64,000 bases of DNA from Micromonospora sp. MP36 (GTDB taxonomy: Bacteria; Actinomycetota; Actinomycetes; Mycobacteriales; Micromonosporaceae). This document shows positions 50,069 through 61,200 of the stretch, one piece after another; position 1 is the stretch's first letter; each line of letters starts with the position of its first letter. Position numbers and translations under genes: made by a program. Below the pieces are notes generated by a model. That model had not been told where the DNA came from. It saw nothing but the letters and a program-made list of their open reading frames with translations, and did no database searches. The DNA lies in assembly GCF_008119785.1 (NCBI RefSeq), contig NZ_VSFA01000011.1:1-64000 (forward strand). The letters run 5' to 3'.

Positions 50069-50488
50069 ATGGCGAAGCCAGCCGACACCAAAACCGCCGG
50101 CCGCAAGCCGGTGGCGAAGGCCACCCGCAGCGCGGCGGAGACCGAGAAGATCCGGGCCGCTCTGGCGGCGCGGCGGGACGAGCTCAACGCCGAGTACGAT
50201 CAGACGCTGAGCGAGATCACCGAGCTGCAGCGCGATCGGCTGACCGACTCGGCCGGGGACGACCAGGCCGACACCGGCACCAAGACGTTCGAGCGGGAGC
50301 AGGAGATCTCTCTCGCCAACAGCATCAAGGAGCGGATCACGCAGGTCGAGCGCGCACTGGAGCGCCTCGACGAGGGTGGGTACGGCTGGTGCGAGCGGTG
50401 CGGCAACCCGATCCCGGTGGAGCGGCTCGCCGCGTTCCCGTCGGCCACCCTCTGCGTGACCTGCAAGCAGCTGGAGGAGCGGCGCTGA
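50069..50488 (+). CDS. DksA/TraR-family zinc-finger protein
   Basis: This 139-residue protein has a long N-terminal coiled coil (about residues 25-95, including LAARRDELNAEYDQTLSEIT) and a C-terminal Cys4 zinc finger, CERCGNP near 110 and CVTCK near 131. The fold is that of DksA/TraR proteins, which bind the RNA polymerase secondary channel. The coiled-coil tip here is not the classical DxxDxA of E. coli DksA, so ppGpp-type regulation cannot be assumed. GGGAGCTGACG precedes the ATG. Confidence 0.87.
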   Translation: MAKPADTKTAGRKPVAKATRSAAETEKIRAALAARRDELNAEYDQTLSEITELQRDRLTDSAGDDQADTGTKTFEREQEISLANSIKERITQVERALERLDEGGYGWCERCGNPIPVERLAAFPSATLCVTCKQLEERR

Positions 50489-50554
50489 GGTCCGCTCCCC
50501 GGCGGCTGGTCGGAGACGGTGGGAGCCACCGTCGGGAGCGTCGATGGGGAGCAG

Positions 50555-51172
50555 ATGACCGCAGCACCGCCCGCCGGGTCCGGCACCGCTGAGTCGCGCG
50601 CCGGGGCGTCCCGCCGCAGGGCGACCGGGCTTCTCCTCGGCGTCGCCCTGTTCGCGCTGCTCGCCGACCTGGCCACCAAGCAGCTCGCCCTCTCGTCGCT
50701 GACCGGCCGGGGCCCGGTGTCCCTGCTCGGCGGCACCGTCTACCTCACCCTCACCCGCAACAGCGGCGCGGCCTGGAGCATCGGCTCCGGCCACACCTGG
50801 GTCTTCCCGCTGGTCACCATCGGCGTGATCGCCTGGATCGGCTGGATGGCGCTGCGGCTGCGCTCGCTGCCCTGGGCCGTCTCGCTCGGCCTGGTGCTCG
50901 GTGGCGCGCTCGGCAACCTGACCGACCGGATCTTCCGGGCCCCCGGGCACTTCGTCGGCCACGTGGTCGACATGATCAGCCTCTTCGACCCGTACGGGCA
51001 GGTCTGGCCGGTGTTCAACCTGGCCGACAGCTCCCTGGTCTGCGGGGTGGTGTTGGCCGTGGTGCTGGAGCTGACCGGCCGGCAGCGCGACGGCAGCCGG
51101 TCCGGCGCCGGGTCGGCGGAGGAGGCGGACGCCACCGCGGCGGCCACCGGCGAGCAGCGGGAGCGGGCGTGA
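50555..51172 (+). CDS. lspA: Lipoprotein signal peptidase II
   Basis: This 205-residue membrane aspartyl protease cleaves lipoprotein signal peptides. Four hydrophobic helices are present. Catalytic aspartates lie in [12 protein letters not shown] near residue 128 and FNLADSSLV near 159. [13 protein letters not shown] near 67 is also conserved. ATG 50555 with GGGGAG upstream is preferred over GTG 50519. The C-terminal Ala/Glu-rich tail is longer than usual. It overlaps rluD as GTGA. Confidence 0.94.
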   Translation: MTAAPPAGSGTAESRAGASRRRATGLLLGVALFALLADLATKQLALSSLTGRGPVSLLGGTVYLTLTRNSGAAWSIGSGHTWVFPLVTIGVIAWIGWMALRLRSLPWAVSLGLVLGGALGNLTDRIFRAPGHFVGHVVDMISLFDPYGQVWPVFNLADSSLVCGVVLAVVLELTGRQRDGSRSGAGSAEEADATAAATGEQRERA

Positions 51173-52113
51173 CCTCCGTCTTCGCCGCCGGCGGCGACCA
51201 CCGGTCGCTGCCCGTCCCGGACGGTCTCGAGGGCCTGCGGCTGGACCAGGCCGTGTCCCGACTGTTCGGGCTCTCCCGGACCGCCGCGGCGGCCCTGGTC
51301 GACGCCGGGGACGCGCTGGTCGACGGCGCCGTACGGCCCAACTCGCACAAGGTCAAGGCGGGCTCCTGGCTGGAGGTGACGCTGCCCGCGCCGGTCGCCC
51401 CGCCCACCGTGGTGCCGCAGGCCGTGCCGGGCCTGACCGTCGTCCACGCCGACGACGACATCGTGGTGGTGGACAAGCCGGTCGGGGTGGCCGCCCACCC
51501 GAGCCCCGGCTGGACCGGGCCGACCGTCATCGGCGGGCTGGCCGCGATCGGCCACCGGATCTCCACCAGCGGCGCCGCCGAGCGGCAGGGCGTGGTGCAC
51601 CGGCTCGACGTGGGCACCACCGGGATCATGGTGGTGGCCAAGAGCGAGCAGGCGTACACCGCGTTGAAGCGGGCCTTCAAGTACCGCGAGGTGGAGAAGC
51701 GCTACCACGCCGTCGTGCAGGGCCACCCGGACCCGCTGCGCGGCACCATCGACGCGCCGATCGACCGGCACCCGCACCACGACTACCGCTGGGCGGTGGT
51801 CTCCGGCGGCAAGCCGAGCGTCACCCACTACGACACGCTGGAGGCGTTCCCGGCGGCCAGTCTGCTCGACGTCAGGCTGGAGACCGGGCGGACCCACCAG
51901 ATCCGGGTGCACTTCTCCACCCTGCGGCACCCCTGCGTGGGCGACCTCACCTACGGCGCCGACCCGACCCTGGCGGCCCGCCTCGGGCTGGCCCGGCAGT
52001 GGCTGCACGCCCGCTCGCTGAGCTTCCTGCACCCGCGGACGGGCGAGGAGGTCACCTTCGTCAGCGACTACCCGGACGACCTGGCCCGGGCGCTGGAGAT
52101 CCTCCGCGACTGA
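51169..52113 (+). CDS. rluD: RluA-family 23S rRNA pseudouridine synthase
   Basis: This 314-residue enzyme isomerises uridines in large subunit rRNA. An N-terminal S4-like domain ([20 protein letters not shown]) is followed by the catalytic domain with [18 protein letters not shown] near residue 143, which holds the catalytic aspartate, and [15 protein letters not shown] near 237. Coupling to lspA by GTGA is conserved across actinobacteria. Assignment to RluD rather than another RluA-type enzyme rests on this context. Confidence 0.92.
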   Translation: MTSVFAAGGDHRSLPVPDGLEGLRLDQAVSRLFGLSRTAAAALVDAGDALVDGAVRPNSHKVKAGSWLEVTLPAPVAPPTVVPQAVPGLTVVHADDDIVVVDKPVGVAAHPSPGWTGPTVIGGLAAIGHRISTSGAAERQGVVHRLDVGTTGIMVVAKSEQAYTALKRAFKYREVEKRYHAVVQGHPDPLRGTIDAPIDRHPHHDYRWAVVSGGKPSVTHYDTLEAFPAASLLDVRLETGRTHQIRVHFSTLRHPCVGDLTYGADPTLAARLGLARQWLHARSLSFLHPRTGEEVTFVSDYPDDLARALEILRD

Positions 52114-52121
52114 CCCGCCCC

Positions 52122-53036
52122 ATGGACCATCCGGACAGCACCCCACCCGCCGACGTACCGCCGCGCCCGACCCGGCGCGGACGGTCGCGGTCCGGCCCGC
52201 TCACCTGGATCGCGCTGGCCTGCGCGCTGGCGGTGCTGGTCGCCGCCGCCTGGGACCGCCGCCGGGAGCCGGTGAGCGACCGTACCGTCGGCGAGGTCAC
52301 CCGGGTCGGGGTGGCCGACGGCGACGCCATCCCGGCCTACCTGCGCGCCAGCGCCGCCGAACTGGCCGCGCTGACCGGGTCGGCCGGTCCCGGGCCGGGC
52401 GACTACGCCCTGGTCTCGTTCGCGTCGTACCTGACGCCGGCGCAGCTGGCCACCGCGCTCGGCGCGACCCCGGTCTCGGCGGTGGTCGCCCGGGTGCCGC
52501 TGCCCGGGCGGCAGACCGAGATCGTCCGGATCGCCACCCTGCGGGTCCCCGACGACGTGGTCGCCGGGATGGCCGAGGTGGCCGCCCGCAAGGACCGGGA
52601 GGCCGCCGACTACCGGTCGCGCGCCATCGCCCCGGCCGCCACCGCCGATCCCGAGCTGCGGCGGGTGTACGACACGGGCGCGACGGTCTCGGCCGAGGAG
52701 GCGGCCGCCTACCGGTCGGCCTGCGCCTGCGTCTACGCCGCGGTGGTCCGGGACGCCCCGGCGGCGCTGCGGGCCCTGGCCACCCGCCCCGGCGTACGGG
52801 GGGTCGACCCGGCGCCGGAGGTGCGCCGCCTGGACCGCACGGTGTTCACGCCACCGCTGCCGGAGCAGGAGGACGTGGCCCGGCCGCCGGTCGACACCGG
52901 GCTGGCCGGGCCGACCCCGGGCGCCACCGGCGTGGGCGATTCGTCGGAAGCCGCGCCGACGGTGCGCGGATCCGCACCGTCCTCCGGCGGCCCGGCGGCC
53001 GGTCCGGGACCCCCGATTCCCGCTCCCACCTCGTGA
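52122..53036 (+). CDS. Hypothetical single-pass membrane protein
   Basis: This 304-residue protein has a basic N-terminus, one membrane helix (LTWIALACALAVLVAAAWDR near residues 28-47) and a long extracytoplasmic region with no recognised domain. The region contains ALVSFASYLTPAQLATALGA, repeated Ala-rich helices and a CAC pair, and ends in a Pro/Gly/Ser-rich tail. It begins 8 bases after rluD and is probably co-transcribed. The function is unknown. Confidence 0.7.
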   Translation: MDHPDSTPPADVPPRPTRRGRSRSGPLTWIALACALAVLVAAAWDRRREPVSDRTVGEVTRVGVADGDAIPAYLRASAAELAALTGSAGPGPGDYALVSFASYLTPAQLATALGATPVSAVVARVPLPGRQTEIVRIATLRVPDDVVAGMAEVAARKDREAADYRSRAIAPAATADPELRRVYDTGATVSAEEAAAYRSACACVYAAVVRDAPAALRALATRPGVRGVDPAPEVRRLDRTVFTPPLPEQEDVARPPVDTGLAGPTPGATGVGDSSEAAPTVRGSAPSSGGPAAGPGPPIPAPTS

Positions 53037-53174
53037 GACGTGTCGGCGACGGGTCGTCGGCCGATGCGACGGTGAGGAGGGCCACCGGGGGGATGTGCGC
53101 ACCGGGGTGTGGTTTGAATAGGGTTTCGTTCGTAGCCTGTCAGGCGGAGATCGACGGCTGGGGAGGACGAAGCC

Positions 53175-54845
53175 TTGGACGGCAGCGAAACCGGCTGGGG
53201 TCGGCAGGCTGAGCCGGCACCGCGGTGGCGGGCGCTGCTCGACCGGGCCCGGCACGGCCCCCGCGGCGCGGAACAGATCGACGCCGACCACCGTCCAGCC
53301 GGGCCCCCGCCCCCTGCCGATCCGCTGCCGCGGCGCACCGCCGGCACCGGCTGGACCGGCCGCGCGCAGGCCGTCGGGCGTCCCGCCGAGCCGCCGTACG
53401 GCGCCGAGCAGCCGCCCTACCGGGTCGAGGCGACCTACCGGGTGGAGCCGGCCCACCGGCTCGAACCGGGATACGGCGGCGAGCCGGTGGGCCGGGCGGA
53501 GCCCCCGTACCGCGCCGAGCCGGACCATCGCTCCGAACCCTCCTGGCGGGCCGAGCCGACGTATCGCGCCGAGCCGGAGTCGGGTCACCCGGGCGGTGCC
53601 GAGCCGTCCTGGCGGGCCGAGGCGACGTATCGCGCCGAGCCGGAGCCGGGTCACCCGGGCGGCTCCGAGCCCTCCTGGCGGGCCGAGCCGTACCGCGCCG
53701 AGCCGGAGTCGGGTCACCCGGGCGGTGCCGAGCCGTCCTGGCGGGCCGAGCCGACGTACCGCGCCGAGCCGGAGCCGGGCCACCGGGACCCGGAGCCGCG
53801 CGGCCGGGGCACCGCCCCCGTCGAGTCCCGGTACGGGTTGCAGGAGCTCGGCCACCGACCCGACCCGCCGCCGGTGGAGTCCCGGTACGCGCTGCTGGAC
53901 CGGGGCCGCTACCGGCCGGAGAACCATCAGCCGGCGGCGCCGGTCCCACCCGTCCCCGTGCAGCGGCCGCCAGCGGACGGCTACCCGGCCCGGGTCGAGC
54001 CGGCCCGGGTCGAGTGGCGGGCCCCGAAGCCGGAGGACGAGGTGGAGCGGGCCGTCGGCGTGCTCCGCCGCGAGCTGGGCCGCCCCCGGGTGCTCGCCTT
54101 CGCCAACCCCAAGGGCGGGGTGCACAAGACCACCGCGACCGTGCTCGCCGCGGCCACCGTGGGCAGCGTCCGCGGCCGTGGGGTGCTCGCCTGGGACGAC
54201 AACGAGCTGCGTGGCACCCTCGGCCTGCGCGCCGGCAGCGCCCGGCACGCCCGGACCATCCGGCACCTGATCCACGATCTCGCCCAGATCGAGATCCTGG
54301 AGGGCGCCGCCCTGCTGGAGCACCTCGACGACTACCTGCGGCACGCCTCCGACGGCTCGTACGACGTGCTGGCCGGTGAGGAGAGCCCCCGGTTCGCCCA
54401 GCGGCTGGACCAGTTCACCGTCAAGCGGGTGCTGGAGCTGCTGCGGCGTACCCACGAGGTGGTCTGCGTGGACACCGGCAACAACGTGGAGAGCCCGAAC
54501 TGGCGTACCGTCATGCAGGCCGCCGACCAGCTCGTGGTGACCACCGTGCCCCGCGAGGACGCCGCGTTCAGCGCCGACTGGATGCTCGACCTGCTGCATG
54601 AGGTGGGGATGGGCGAGCTGGCCGACAACGCGGTGACCCTGATCTCCTGCCCGACGCCGGGGCGCACCTCGATCCAGGACGACCTGGAACGGCACTTCGC
54701 CACCCGGACCCGGGCGGTCACCGTGGTGCCCTACGACCCGGCGCTGGAGACCGGCTCCTCGATCGACCACCACCAGCTCCAAGCGGAGACCCGGCAGGCG
54801 TGGCTCAAGGCGGCCGCGGTGATGCTGGAGCCGTTCGCCCGCTGA
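53175..54845 (+). CDS. ParA/MinD-like ATPase with repetitive N-terminal domain
   Basis: The protein has 556 residues. About 280 N-terminal residues are Pro/Glu/Arg-rich and disordered, with four tandem copies of a 22-residue unit containing EPSWRAEPTYRAEPESGHPG. The C-terminal part is a deviant-Walker ATPase: FANPKGGVHKTTATVLAAA near residue 310, in which His replaces the usual Gly before KTT. VVCVDTGNNVESPNWRTV and VVTTVPREDAAFSADW match the later MinD/ParA motifs. It starts with TTG, supported by GGGGAGGACG upstream. Similar Pro-rich MinD-like proteins (EspI-like) act near type VII secretion or at cell poles, but no such genes lie here. Confidence 0.82.
   Translation: MDGSETGWGRQAEPAPRWRALLDRARHGPRGAEQIDADHRPAGPPPPADPLPRRTAGTGWTGRAQAVGRPAEPPYGAEQPPYRVEATYRVEPAHRLEPGYGGEPVGRAEPPYRAEPDHRSEPSWRAEPTYRAEPESGHPGGAEPSWRAEATYRAEPEPGHPGGSEPSWRAEPYRAEPESGHPGGAEPSWRAEPTYRAEPEPGHRDPEPRGRGTAPVESRYGLQELGHRPDPPPVESRYALLDRGRYRPENHQPAAPVPPVPVQRPPADGYPARVEPARVEWRAPKPEDEVERAVGVLRRELGRPRVLAFANPKGGVHKTTATVLAAATVGSVRGRGVLAWDDNELRGTLGLRAGSARHARTIRHLIHDLAQIEILEGAALLEHLDDYLRHASDGSYDVLAGEESPRFAQRLDQFTVKRVLELLRRTHEVVCVDTGNNVESPNWRTVMQAADQLVVTTVPREDAAFSADWMLDLLHEVGMGELADNAVTLISCPTPGRTSIQDDLERHFATRTRAVTVVPYDPALETGSSIDHHQLQAETRQAWLKAAAVMLEPFAR
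53535..53790 (+). repeat. Four tandem 63-66-bp repeats in the ParA-like gene
   Basis: Units begin at about 53535, 53601, 53667 and 53730. Each encodes a 21-22-residue segment EPSWRAE(P/A)TYRAEPE(S/P)GHPGG(A/S); the third lacks one Thr codon and the fourth diverges at its end. DNA identity between units is high, so recent expansion is likely. Confidence 0.9.
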
Positions 54846-54892
54846 CCGCCACCGCCGCCCCGCGCCGGCCCGCCGCCTGAGAGGATCACCGG

Positions 54893-55951
54893 GTGAGTCC
54901 GGACACCCCTGATCCCGAGCGGGCCGCCGACCGTCCCGGCGCGCCCGACGCCGCCGCCCGCCCGTCCGGCGGCCCGGAGCCTTCCCCCCGGCCCGACCCG
55001 GCCGGCACGTCCGACGCGGCCGACCCGGCCGGTGACCGACCGGCCGGCACGTCTGACGCGGGGCAGTCCGGCGCCGACCGGCCGTTCGTCGGGTCCGGCG
55101 CCGACGTGCCGGCCGACGGCGACGGGCGGGCGACGGCCGACGCCGGCCGGCCGGAAGGGGCCGACGCCGGGGTCGACGCGGCCGGGACCGCCGGGCGCGC
55201 CGAGGCGCGCGAGATTCCGGAGTGGCCCGCCGGCCTGCCGGTGCCCGCCGGCACCCCGGTGACGGCGCCGGGCGCGGACCCGCTCGCCGGGCATCCGGAG
55301 GTGGTCGGCGCGGTGCCCGGGGGGACACCCGCCCGCGCCGGCGGCCGGCTCCGGATGGTCGGGGCCACCCTGGTCGGCGCGGTCCTGCTGGCCGTGCTGG
55401 GCGCGCCCCTCGGGCTGCTCTGGGCGGGCGTGGCCCCCGGCACCCCCGTGCAGAAGACCGCCGAGGGGGCGATCTACGCCACCCCGCAGCCGGAGCAGCC
55501 GATCGCCGCGGACGGCTGGTTCAGCCTGCTCGGGCTCGGCTTCGGGGTGCTCGCCGCGGTCGCCCTGTGGCTCCTGGCCCGCCGCCGGCGCGGCCCGGCC
55601 GGGCTGCTCGCCGGGACGCTGGGCGGCCTCGGCGCCGCGGTGGTGGCCTGGCAGGTCGGCCGCCGGATCGGGCTCGGCGCCTACCACCGGCTGCTGGCCA
55701 CCGCGCCGGACGGGACGCTGTTCACCAAGCCGGCCGACCTGCGGGCCGGCGGAGTGGACTGGCTGCTCGGGCTGCTGCCCGTGCCGTACGGCAACCTGCT
55801 GCTGCCCGCGTTCGGCGCGGCCGTCACGTACACCCTGCTGGCCGGCTGGTCGCGGTGGCCGTCGCTGCGGCCGGAGCCGGAGCTGGACGGCGGCTGGCCG
55901 CCCGCCGGCCCGGAGGTCAGTTCGGCGCCGGGGGACCCGCCAGCTCGCTGA
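54893..55951 (+). CDS. Actinobacterial membrane protein (DUF2567-like)
   Basis: The product has 352 residues. The first 110 are Pro/Asp/Ala-rich and disordered. Four hydrophobic helices follow (VGATLVGAVLLAVLGAPLGLLW near 159, FSLLGLGFGVLAAVALWLLA near 207, LLAGTLGGLGAAVVAWQVG, and one near the end). The helical part resembles the DUF2567 family seen near his genes in actinobacteria; this is a tentative match. A GTG start is used. Its 3' end overlaps the convergent LON-domain gene by 35 bases. Confidence 0.7.
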   Translation: MSPDTPDPERAADRPGAPDAAARPSGGPEPSPRPDPAGTSDAADPAGDRPAGTSDAGQSGADRPFVGSGADVPADGDGRATADAGRPEGADAGVDAAGTAGRAEAREIPEWPAGLPVPAGTPVTAPGADPLAGHPEVVGAVPGGTPARAGGRLRMVGATLVGAVLLAVLGAPLGLLWAGVAPGTPVQKTAEGAIYATPQPEQPIAADGWFSLLGLGFGVLAAVALWLLARRRRGPAGLLAGTLGGLGAAVVAWQVGRRIGLGAYHRLLATAPDGTLFTKPADLRAGGVDWLLGLLPVPYGNLLLPAFGAAVTYTLLAGWSRWPSLRPEPELDGGWPPAGPEVSSAPGDPPAR

Positions 55952-56618
55952 GCGGCACGGGTACCGCCCGGACCTCGCGCAGCAACGCCGTCTCGCGGTG
56001 GAGCAGCCGCAGCTCGGCCCGGAGCCGGGCGGCGGTGTCGTCGATGGCGAGCAGCCGCTGCCGGTCGGCGACGGTCAGCGCGGCGGTCGCGGCGACCAGG
56101 TGCGACAGCACCGTGGGATCCTCCGGCAGTTGCTCGGAGATCTCCTGTGGGTCCGGCCGGACCAGGCCGAGATATTGCCGGAAGACCGAGATGACCCGGG
56201 CGGCCAGCAGGTCGGCCACCTCGTCGGTGCCGGCCGGCTCGGGCAGCCATTCCACCTCGGCGGTCAGGTACGGCGCGGCGCCCGCGTCGACGTCGGCGAT
56301 GCGGAACCGCCGCCGGCCCACGGTGACGATGTCGAACCCGCCGTCGGCCAGCTCGGTGACCTGCCGCAGCTCCGCGGTGCAGCCCACCTCGTGCAGCGTG
56401 ACCTGCCCGCCGCCGAGGGTCGGCTGGCCTGGCGGCCCGGCGGCGACCTCCCAGCCGGCCTGGATCGCCACCACCCCGAACTCCCGGGGTGCGCCCTCCG
56501 GCAACCCGACCAGGTGGCGCACCAGTGCCCGGTAGCGCTCCTCGAAGATGTGCAGCGGCAGGACCAGCCCGGGGAACAGGACCGTCCCGAGGGGGAACAC
56601 CGGCAGCCGTGCGGTCAC
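55917..56618 (-). CDS. LON peptidase N-terminal-domain protein
   Basis: This 233-residue protein consists of a LON substrate-binding (LAN/PUA-like) domain without protease or ATPase domains. Signatures are LPVFPLGTVLFPGLVLPLHIFEERYR at the N-terminus and the GRRRFRI strand near 102. Stand-alone proteins of this type are common in actinobacteria; their role is not settled. The GTG start lies 107 bases from the divergent hisD start. Confidence 0.88.
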   Translation of the reverse strand: MTARLPVFPLGTVLFPGLVLPLHIFEERYRALVRHLVGLPEGAPREFGVVAIQAGWEVAAGPPGQPTLGGGQVTLHEVGCTAELRQVTELADGGFDIVTVGRRRFRIADVDAGAAPYLTAEVEWLPEPAGTDEVADLLAARVISVFRQYLGLVRPDPQEISEQLPEDPTVLSHLVAATAALTVADRQRLLAIDDTAARLRAELRLLHRETALLREVRAVPVPLSELAGPPAPN

Positions 56619-56725
56619 CCGTCCGAGCGTAGTCGGACCGGGCTCGATCCCGCGTGTCCCGGCTCACCGTCCCGGCCTGCGGGCGGCGCGGGTCGGCACC
56701 GGGCCGGCGGCCTAGACTCGCAAGG

Positions 56726-59240
<2,515 letters not shown>

Positions 59241-59255
59241 GAAAGGTTGCCCTGT

Positions 59256-59867
59256 ATGAGCCGGACCGCCCGGGTGGAGCGGATCACCAAGGAGACCAAG
59301 GTCCTCGTCGAGATCGACCTCGACGGCACCGGCAAGGCTGACATCGAGACCGGCGTCGGCTTCTACGACCACATGCTCCACCAGATCGCCCGGCACGGCG
59401 GCTTCGACCTGACCGTGCACACCGTCGGCGATCTGGAGATCGACGCCCACCACACGATGGAGGACACCGCGCTCGCCCTGGGCGCCGCGGTCGACCAGGC
59501 GCTGGGCGACAAGGCCGGCATCCGGCGGTACGGCTCGGCCACCGTCCCGATGGACGAGGTCCTGGTCCGGGCCGCGGTCGACCTGTCCGGCCGGCCGTAC
59601 GTGGTGCACGACGAGCCGCCGCTCGCGCCGTACATCGGGCCGGTCTACCCGACCAGCATGACCCGGCACATCTGGGAGTCGTTCGGCCAGGCGGCCCGGA
59701 TCACCCTGCACGTGGACGTGCTGCGGGCGGCCCGCCCCGGTGGCCACCCGGACGCCCACCACGTGGTCGAGGCCCAGTTCAAGGCGGTCTCCCGCGCGTT
59801 GCGCGAGGCCACCGCGCTCGACCCGCGCAACGCCGGGGCGATCCCGAGCACCAAGGGTGCGCTCTGA
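59256..59867 (+). CDS. hisB: Imidazoleglycerol-phosphate dehydratase
   Basis: This 203-residue dehydratase is the monofunctional type, with no phosphatase domain. The two metal-binding His motifs are GFYDHMLHQIARHG near residue 36, DAHHTMEDTALALG near 66, and the repeat-related DAHHVVEAQFKAV near 168. ATG 59256 follows GAAAGG by ten bases; an in-frame TTG at 59247 is less likely. Confidence 0.95.
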   Translation: MSRTARVERITKETKVLVEIDLDGTGKADIETGVGFYDHMLHQIARHGGFDLTVHTVGDLEIDAHHTMEDTALALGAAVDQALGDKAGIRRYGSATVPMDEVLVRAAVDLSGRPYVVHDEPPLAPYIGPVYPTSMTRHIWESFGQAARITLHVDVLRAARPGGHPDAHHVVEAQFKAVSRALREATALDPRNAGAIPSTKGAL

Positions 59868-59912
59868 TGAGCGCGAGGAACGGGGCGCGGCGGAGTACCG
59901 CAGCCGCGCATG
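59868..59912 (+). repeat. Diverged gene-junction repeat after hisB
   Basis: Immediately after the hisB stop comes tgagcgcgaggaacggggcg, then cggcggagtaccgcagccgcgcatgaa in two pieces. The first 12 bases match the B form; the remainder differs but again ends in an ATGA. The small membrane gene starts 14 bases later. Confidence 0.55.
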
Positions 59913-59925
59913 AAGGGCGGATCTG

Positions 59926-60099
59926 ATGGGGGCGGCGCTGCCGACGTTGCTGCTGATCCTGGCCGGGGTGCTGGTCGGCGGGACGTGGTCGCTGTACCGG
60001 CAGGGCGCGCCGCGCGGCGCGGTGCTGATCACGGGGCTGCTCGCCGCGCTGGCCACCGCCGGTGGGCTGCTCTGGCTGCTACCGGGGGAGGGCTCATGA
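59926..60099 (+). CDS. Small two-helix membrane protein in the his operon (57 aa)
   Basis: The frame encodes MGAALPTLLLILAGVLVGGT at its N-terminus, then a basic turn (WSLYRQGAPRG), and a second hydrophobic segment (AVLITGLLAALATAGGLLWL). Both segments are long enough to span the membrane. It lies between hisB and hisH with the same orientation, and its stop codon begins a 25-base junction repeat leading to hisH. The hydrophobic pattern supports a real gene despite its size. The function is unknown. Confidence 0.7.
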   Translation: MGAALPTLLLILAGVLVGGTWSLYRQGAPRGAVLITGLLAALATAGGLLWLLPGEGS

Positions 60100-60121
60100 G
60101 CGAGCGCAGCGGAGTGCCGGC
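60097..60121 (+). repeat. Short gene-junction repeat (copy C2) before hisH
   Basis: It starts on the stop of the 57-residue gene as tgagcgagcgcagcggagtg, then ccggc, and runs straight into the hisH ATG. It has the same 25-base length as copy C1 between imuA' and imuB and shares its first 16 bases. Confidence 0.8.
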
Positions 60122-60745
60122 ATGAGCAAGCGGATCGTGGTGCTCGACTACGGCTCGGGCAACCTGCGGTCGGCCGAGCGCGCCCTGGCGCGGGCCGGTG
60201 CGGACGTCACCGTGACCGACGACCTGACCGCCGCCGCCGAGGCGGAGGGCCTGGTGGTGCCGGGCGTCGGCGCGTACGCCGCCTGCATGGCCGGGATCGA
60301 GGCGCTCGGCGCCGGCCCGGTCATCGCCGAGCGGGTCGCCGCGGGCCGTCCGGTGCTCGGCATCTGCGTGGGGATGCAGGTGCTCTTCGAGCACGGCGAC
60401 GAGCACGGGGTGGTCACCAAGGGGCTCGGGCTGCTGCCCGGCGGGGTGACCCGGTTGCCCGCCGAGCGGTTGCCGCACATGGGCTGGAACACCGTGCACG
60501 CGCCGGCGGGCTCGGTGCTCTTCGCCGGGCTGCCGGTCGACGCCCGGTTCTACTTCGTCCACTCGTACGGGGTGACGGATGCTGCCGGGCTGGCCGCGTC
60601 CGGGGCGACGGTGACCACCGCCGAGCACGGGACCGAGTTCGTCGCGGCCGTGGAGCGGGGCCCGCTGTCGGCGGCCCAGTTCCACCCGGAGAAGTCGGCC
60701 GACACCGGCGCCACGCTGCTCCGCAACTGGTTGGCGACACTGTGA
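60122..60745 (+). CDS. hisH: Imidazole glycerol phosphate synthase, glutaminase subunit
   Basis: This 207-residue class I glutaminase supplies ammonia to HisF. YGSGNLRSAERAL at the N-terminus, the nucleophile in GICVGMQVLFEHG near residue 82 and the His/Glu pair in AQFHPEKS near 187 are intact. Its HisF partner is not in the window. The stop begins the first unit of a duplicated junction repeat. Confidence 0.95.
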   Translation: MSKRIVVLDYGSGNLRSAERALARAGADVTVTDDLTAAAEAEGLVVPGVGAYAACMAGIEALGAGPVIAERVAAGRPVLGICVGMQVLFEHGDEHGVVTKGLGLLPGGVTRLPAERLPHMGWNTVHAPAGSVLFAGLPVDARFYFVHSYGVTDAAGLAASGATVTTAEHGTEFVAAVERGPLSAAQFHPEKSADTGATLLRNWLATL

Positions 60746-60855
60746 GCGCGAGGAGTGAGCCGGGTTTGCGAGCCCCGCAGCCGCGAACCAAGCACGACAC
60801 TGTGAGCGCGAGGAGTGAGCCGGGCCTGCGAGCCCCGCAGTCGCGAGCGACGGTG
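60736..60855 (+). repeat. 60-bp tandem duplication of a junction repeat (copies B3 and B4)
   Basis: The segment gacactgtgagcgcgaggag (60736-60755) recurs exactly 60 bases later (60796-60815), followed in both by tgagccggg, a one- or two-base difference, and gcgagccccgcag. The duplicated unit includes the last bases of hisH (gacactg). The B repeats themselves span 60743-60788 and 60803-60848. Confidence 0.9.
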
Positions 60856-60860
60856 GACCG

Positions 60861-61184
60861 GTGAGCAAGGAGCGGGCCCGCCGCCGGGAGGCCCGCCAGG
60901 CGCAACTGGAGGCCGAGCGCGCCGTCCGCCGCCGCCGGGTGGCGCGCCGGGAGCGGCGGCGGGCCCTGGTACGCCGGTTGACGCCGCAGCTGCGGCGCGG
61001 CCGCACGGGCCGGCTGCGGCGGCACACCCGGGGCGAGCGCGCGGCGATCGTGCTGCTCACCGGGGCGGCGCTGGCCGCCATCTGGAGTTTGGTGGACGAC
61101 CTGGCGCTGCGGCTGGCGCTGGTCGTGTTGTTGCTGCTGGTCCTGCCGGCGATCGTGGTGCTCGCCCTGGACCGTCGTACCTGA
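60861..61184 (+). CDS. Small basic membrane protein in the his operon (107 aa)
   Basis: The N-terminal 55 residues are extremely Arg-rich ([20 protein letters not shown] and onward), followed by two adjacent hydrophobic helices ([18 protein letters not shown] and [23 protein letters not shown]). It could associate with nucleic acid or anionic lipids at the inner membrane face. A GTG start is used, just after the duplicated junction repeat. No function can be assigned. Confidence 0.7.
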   Translation: MSKERARRREARQAQLEAERAVRRRRVARRERRRALVRRLTPQLRRGRTGRLRRHTRGERAAIVLLTGAALAAIWSLVDDLALRLALVVLLLLVLPAIVVLALDRRT

Positions 61185-61200
61185 TGCGAGGAGAAGAACG

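Noticed and set aside
56654..56725. Earlier ATG for hisD
   Set aside because: It would start upstream of the TAGACT -10 element and adds an Arg/Gly/Pro-rich stretch unlike HisD.
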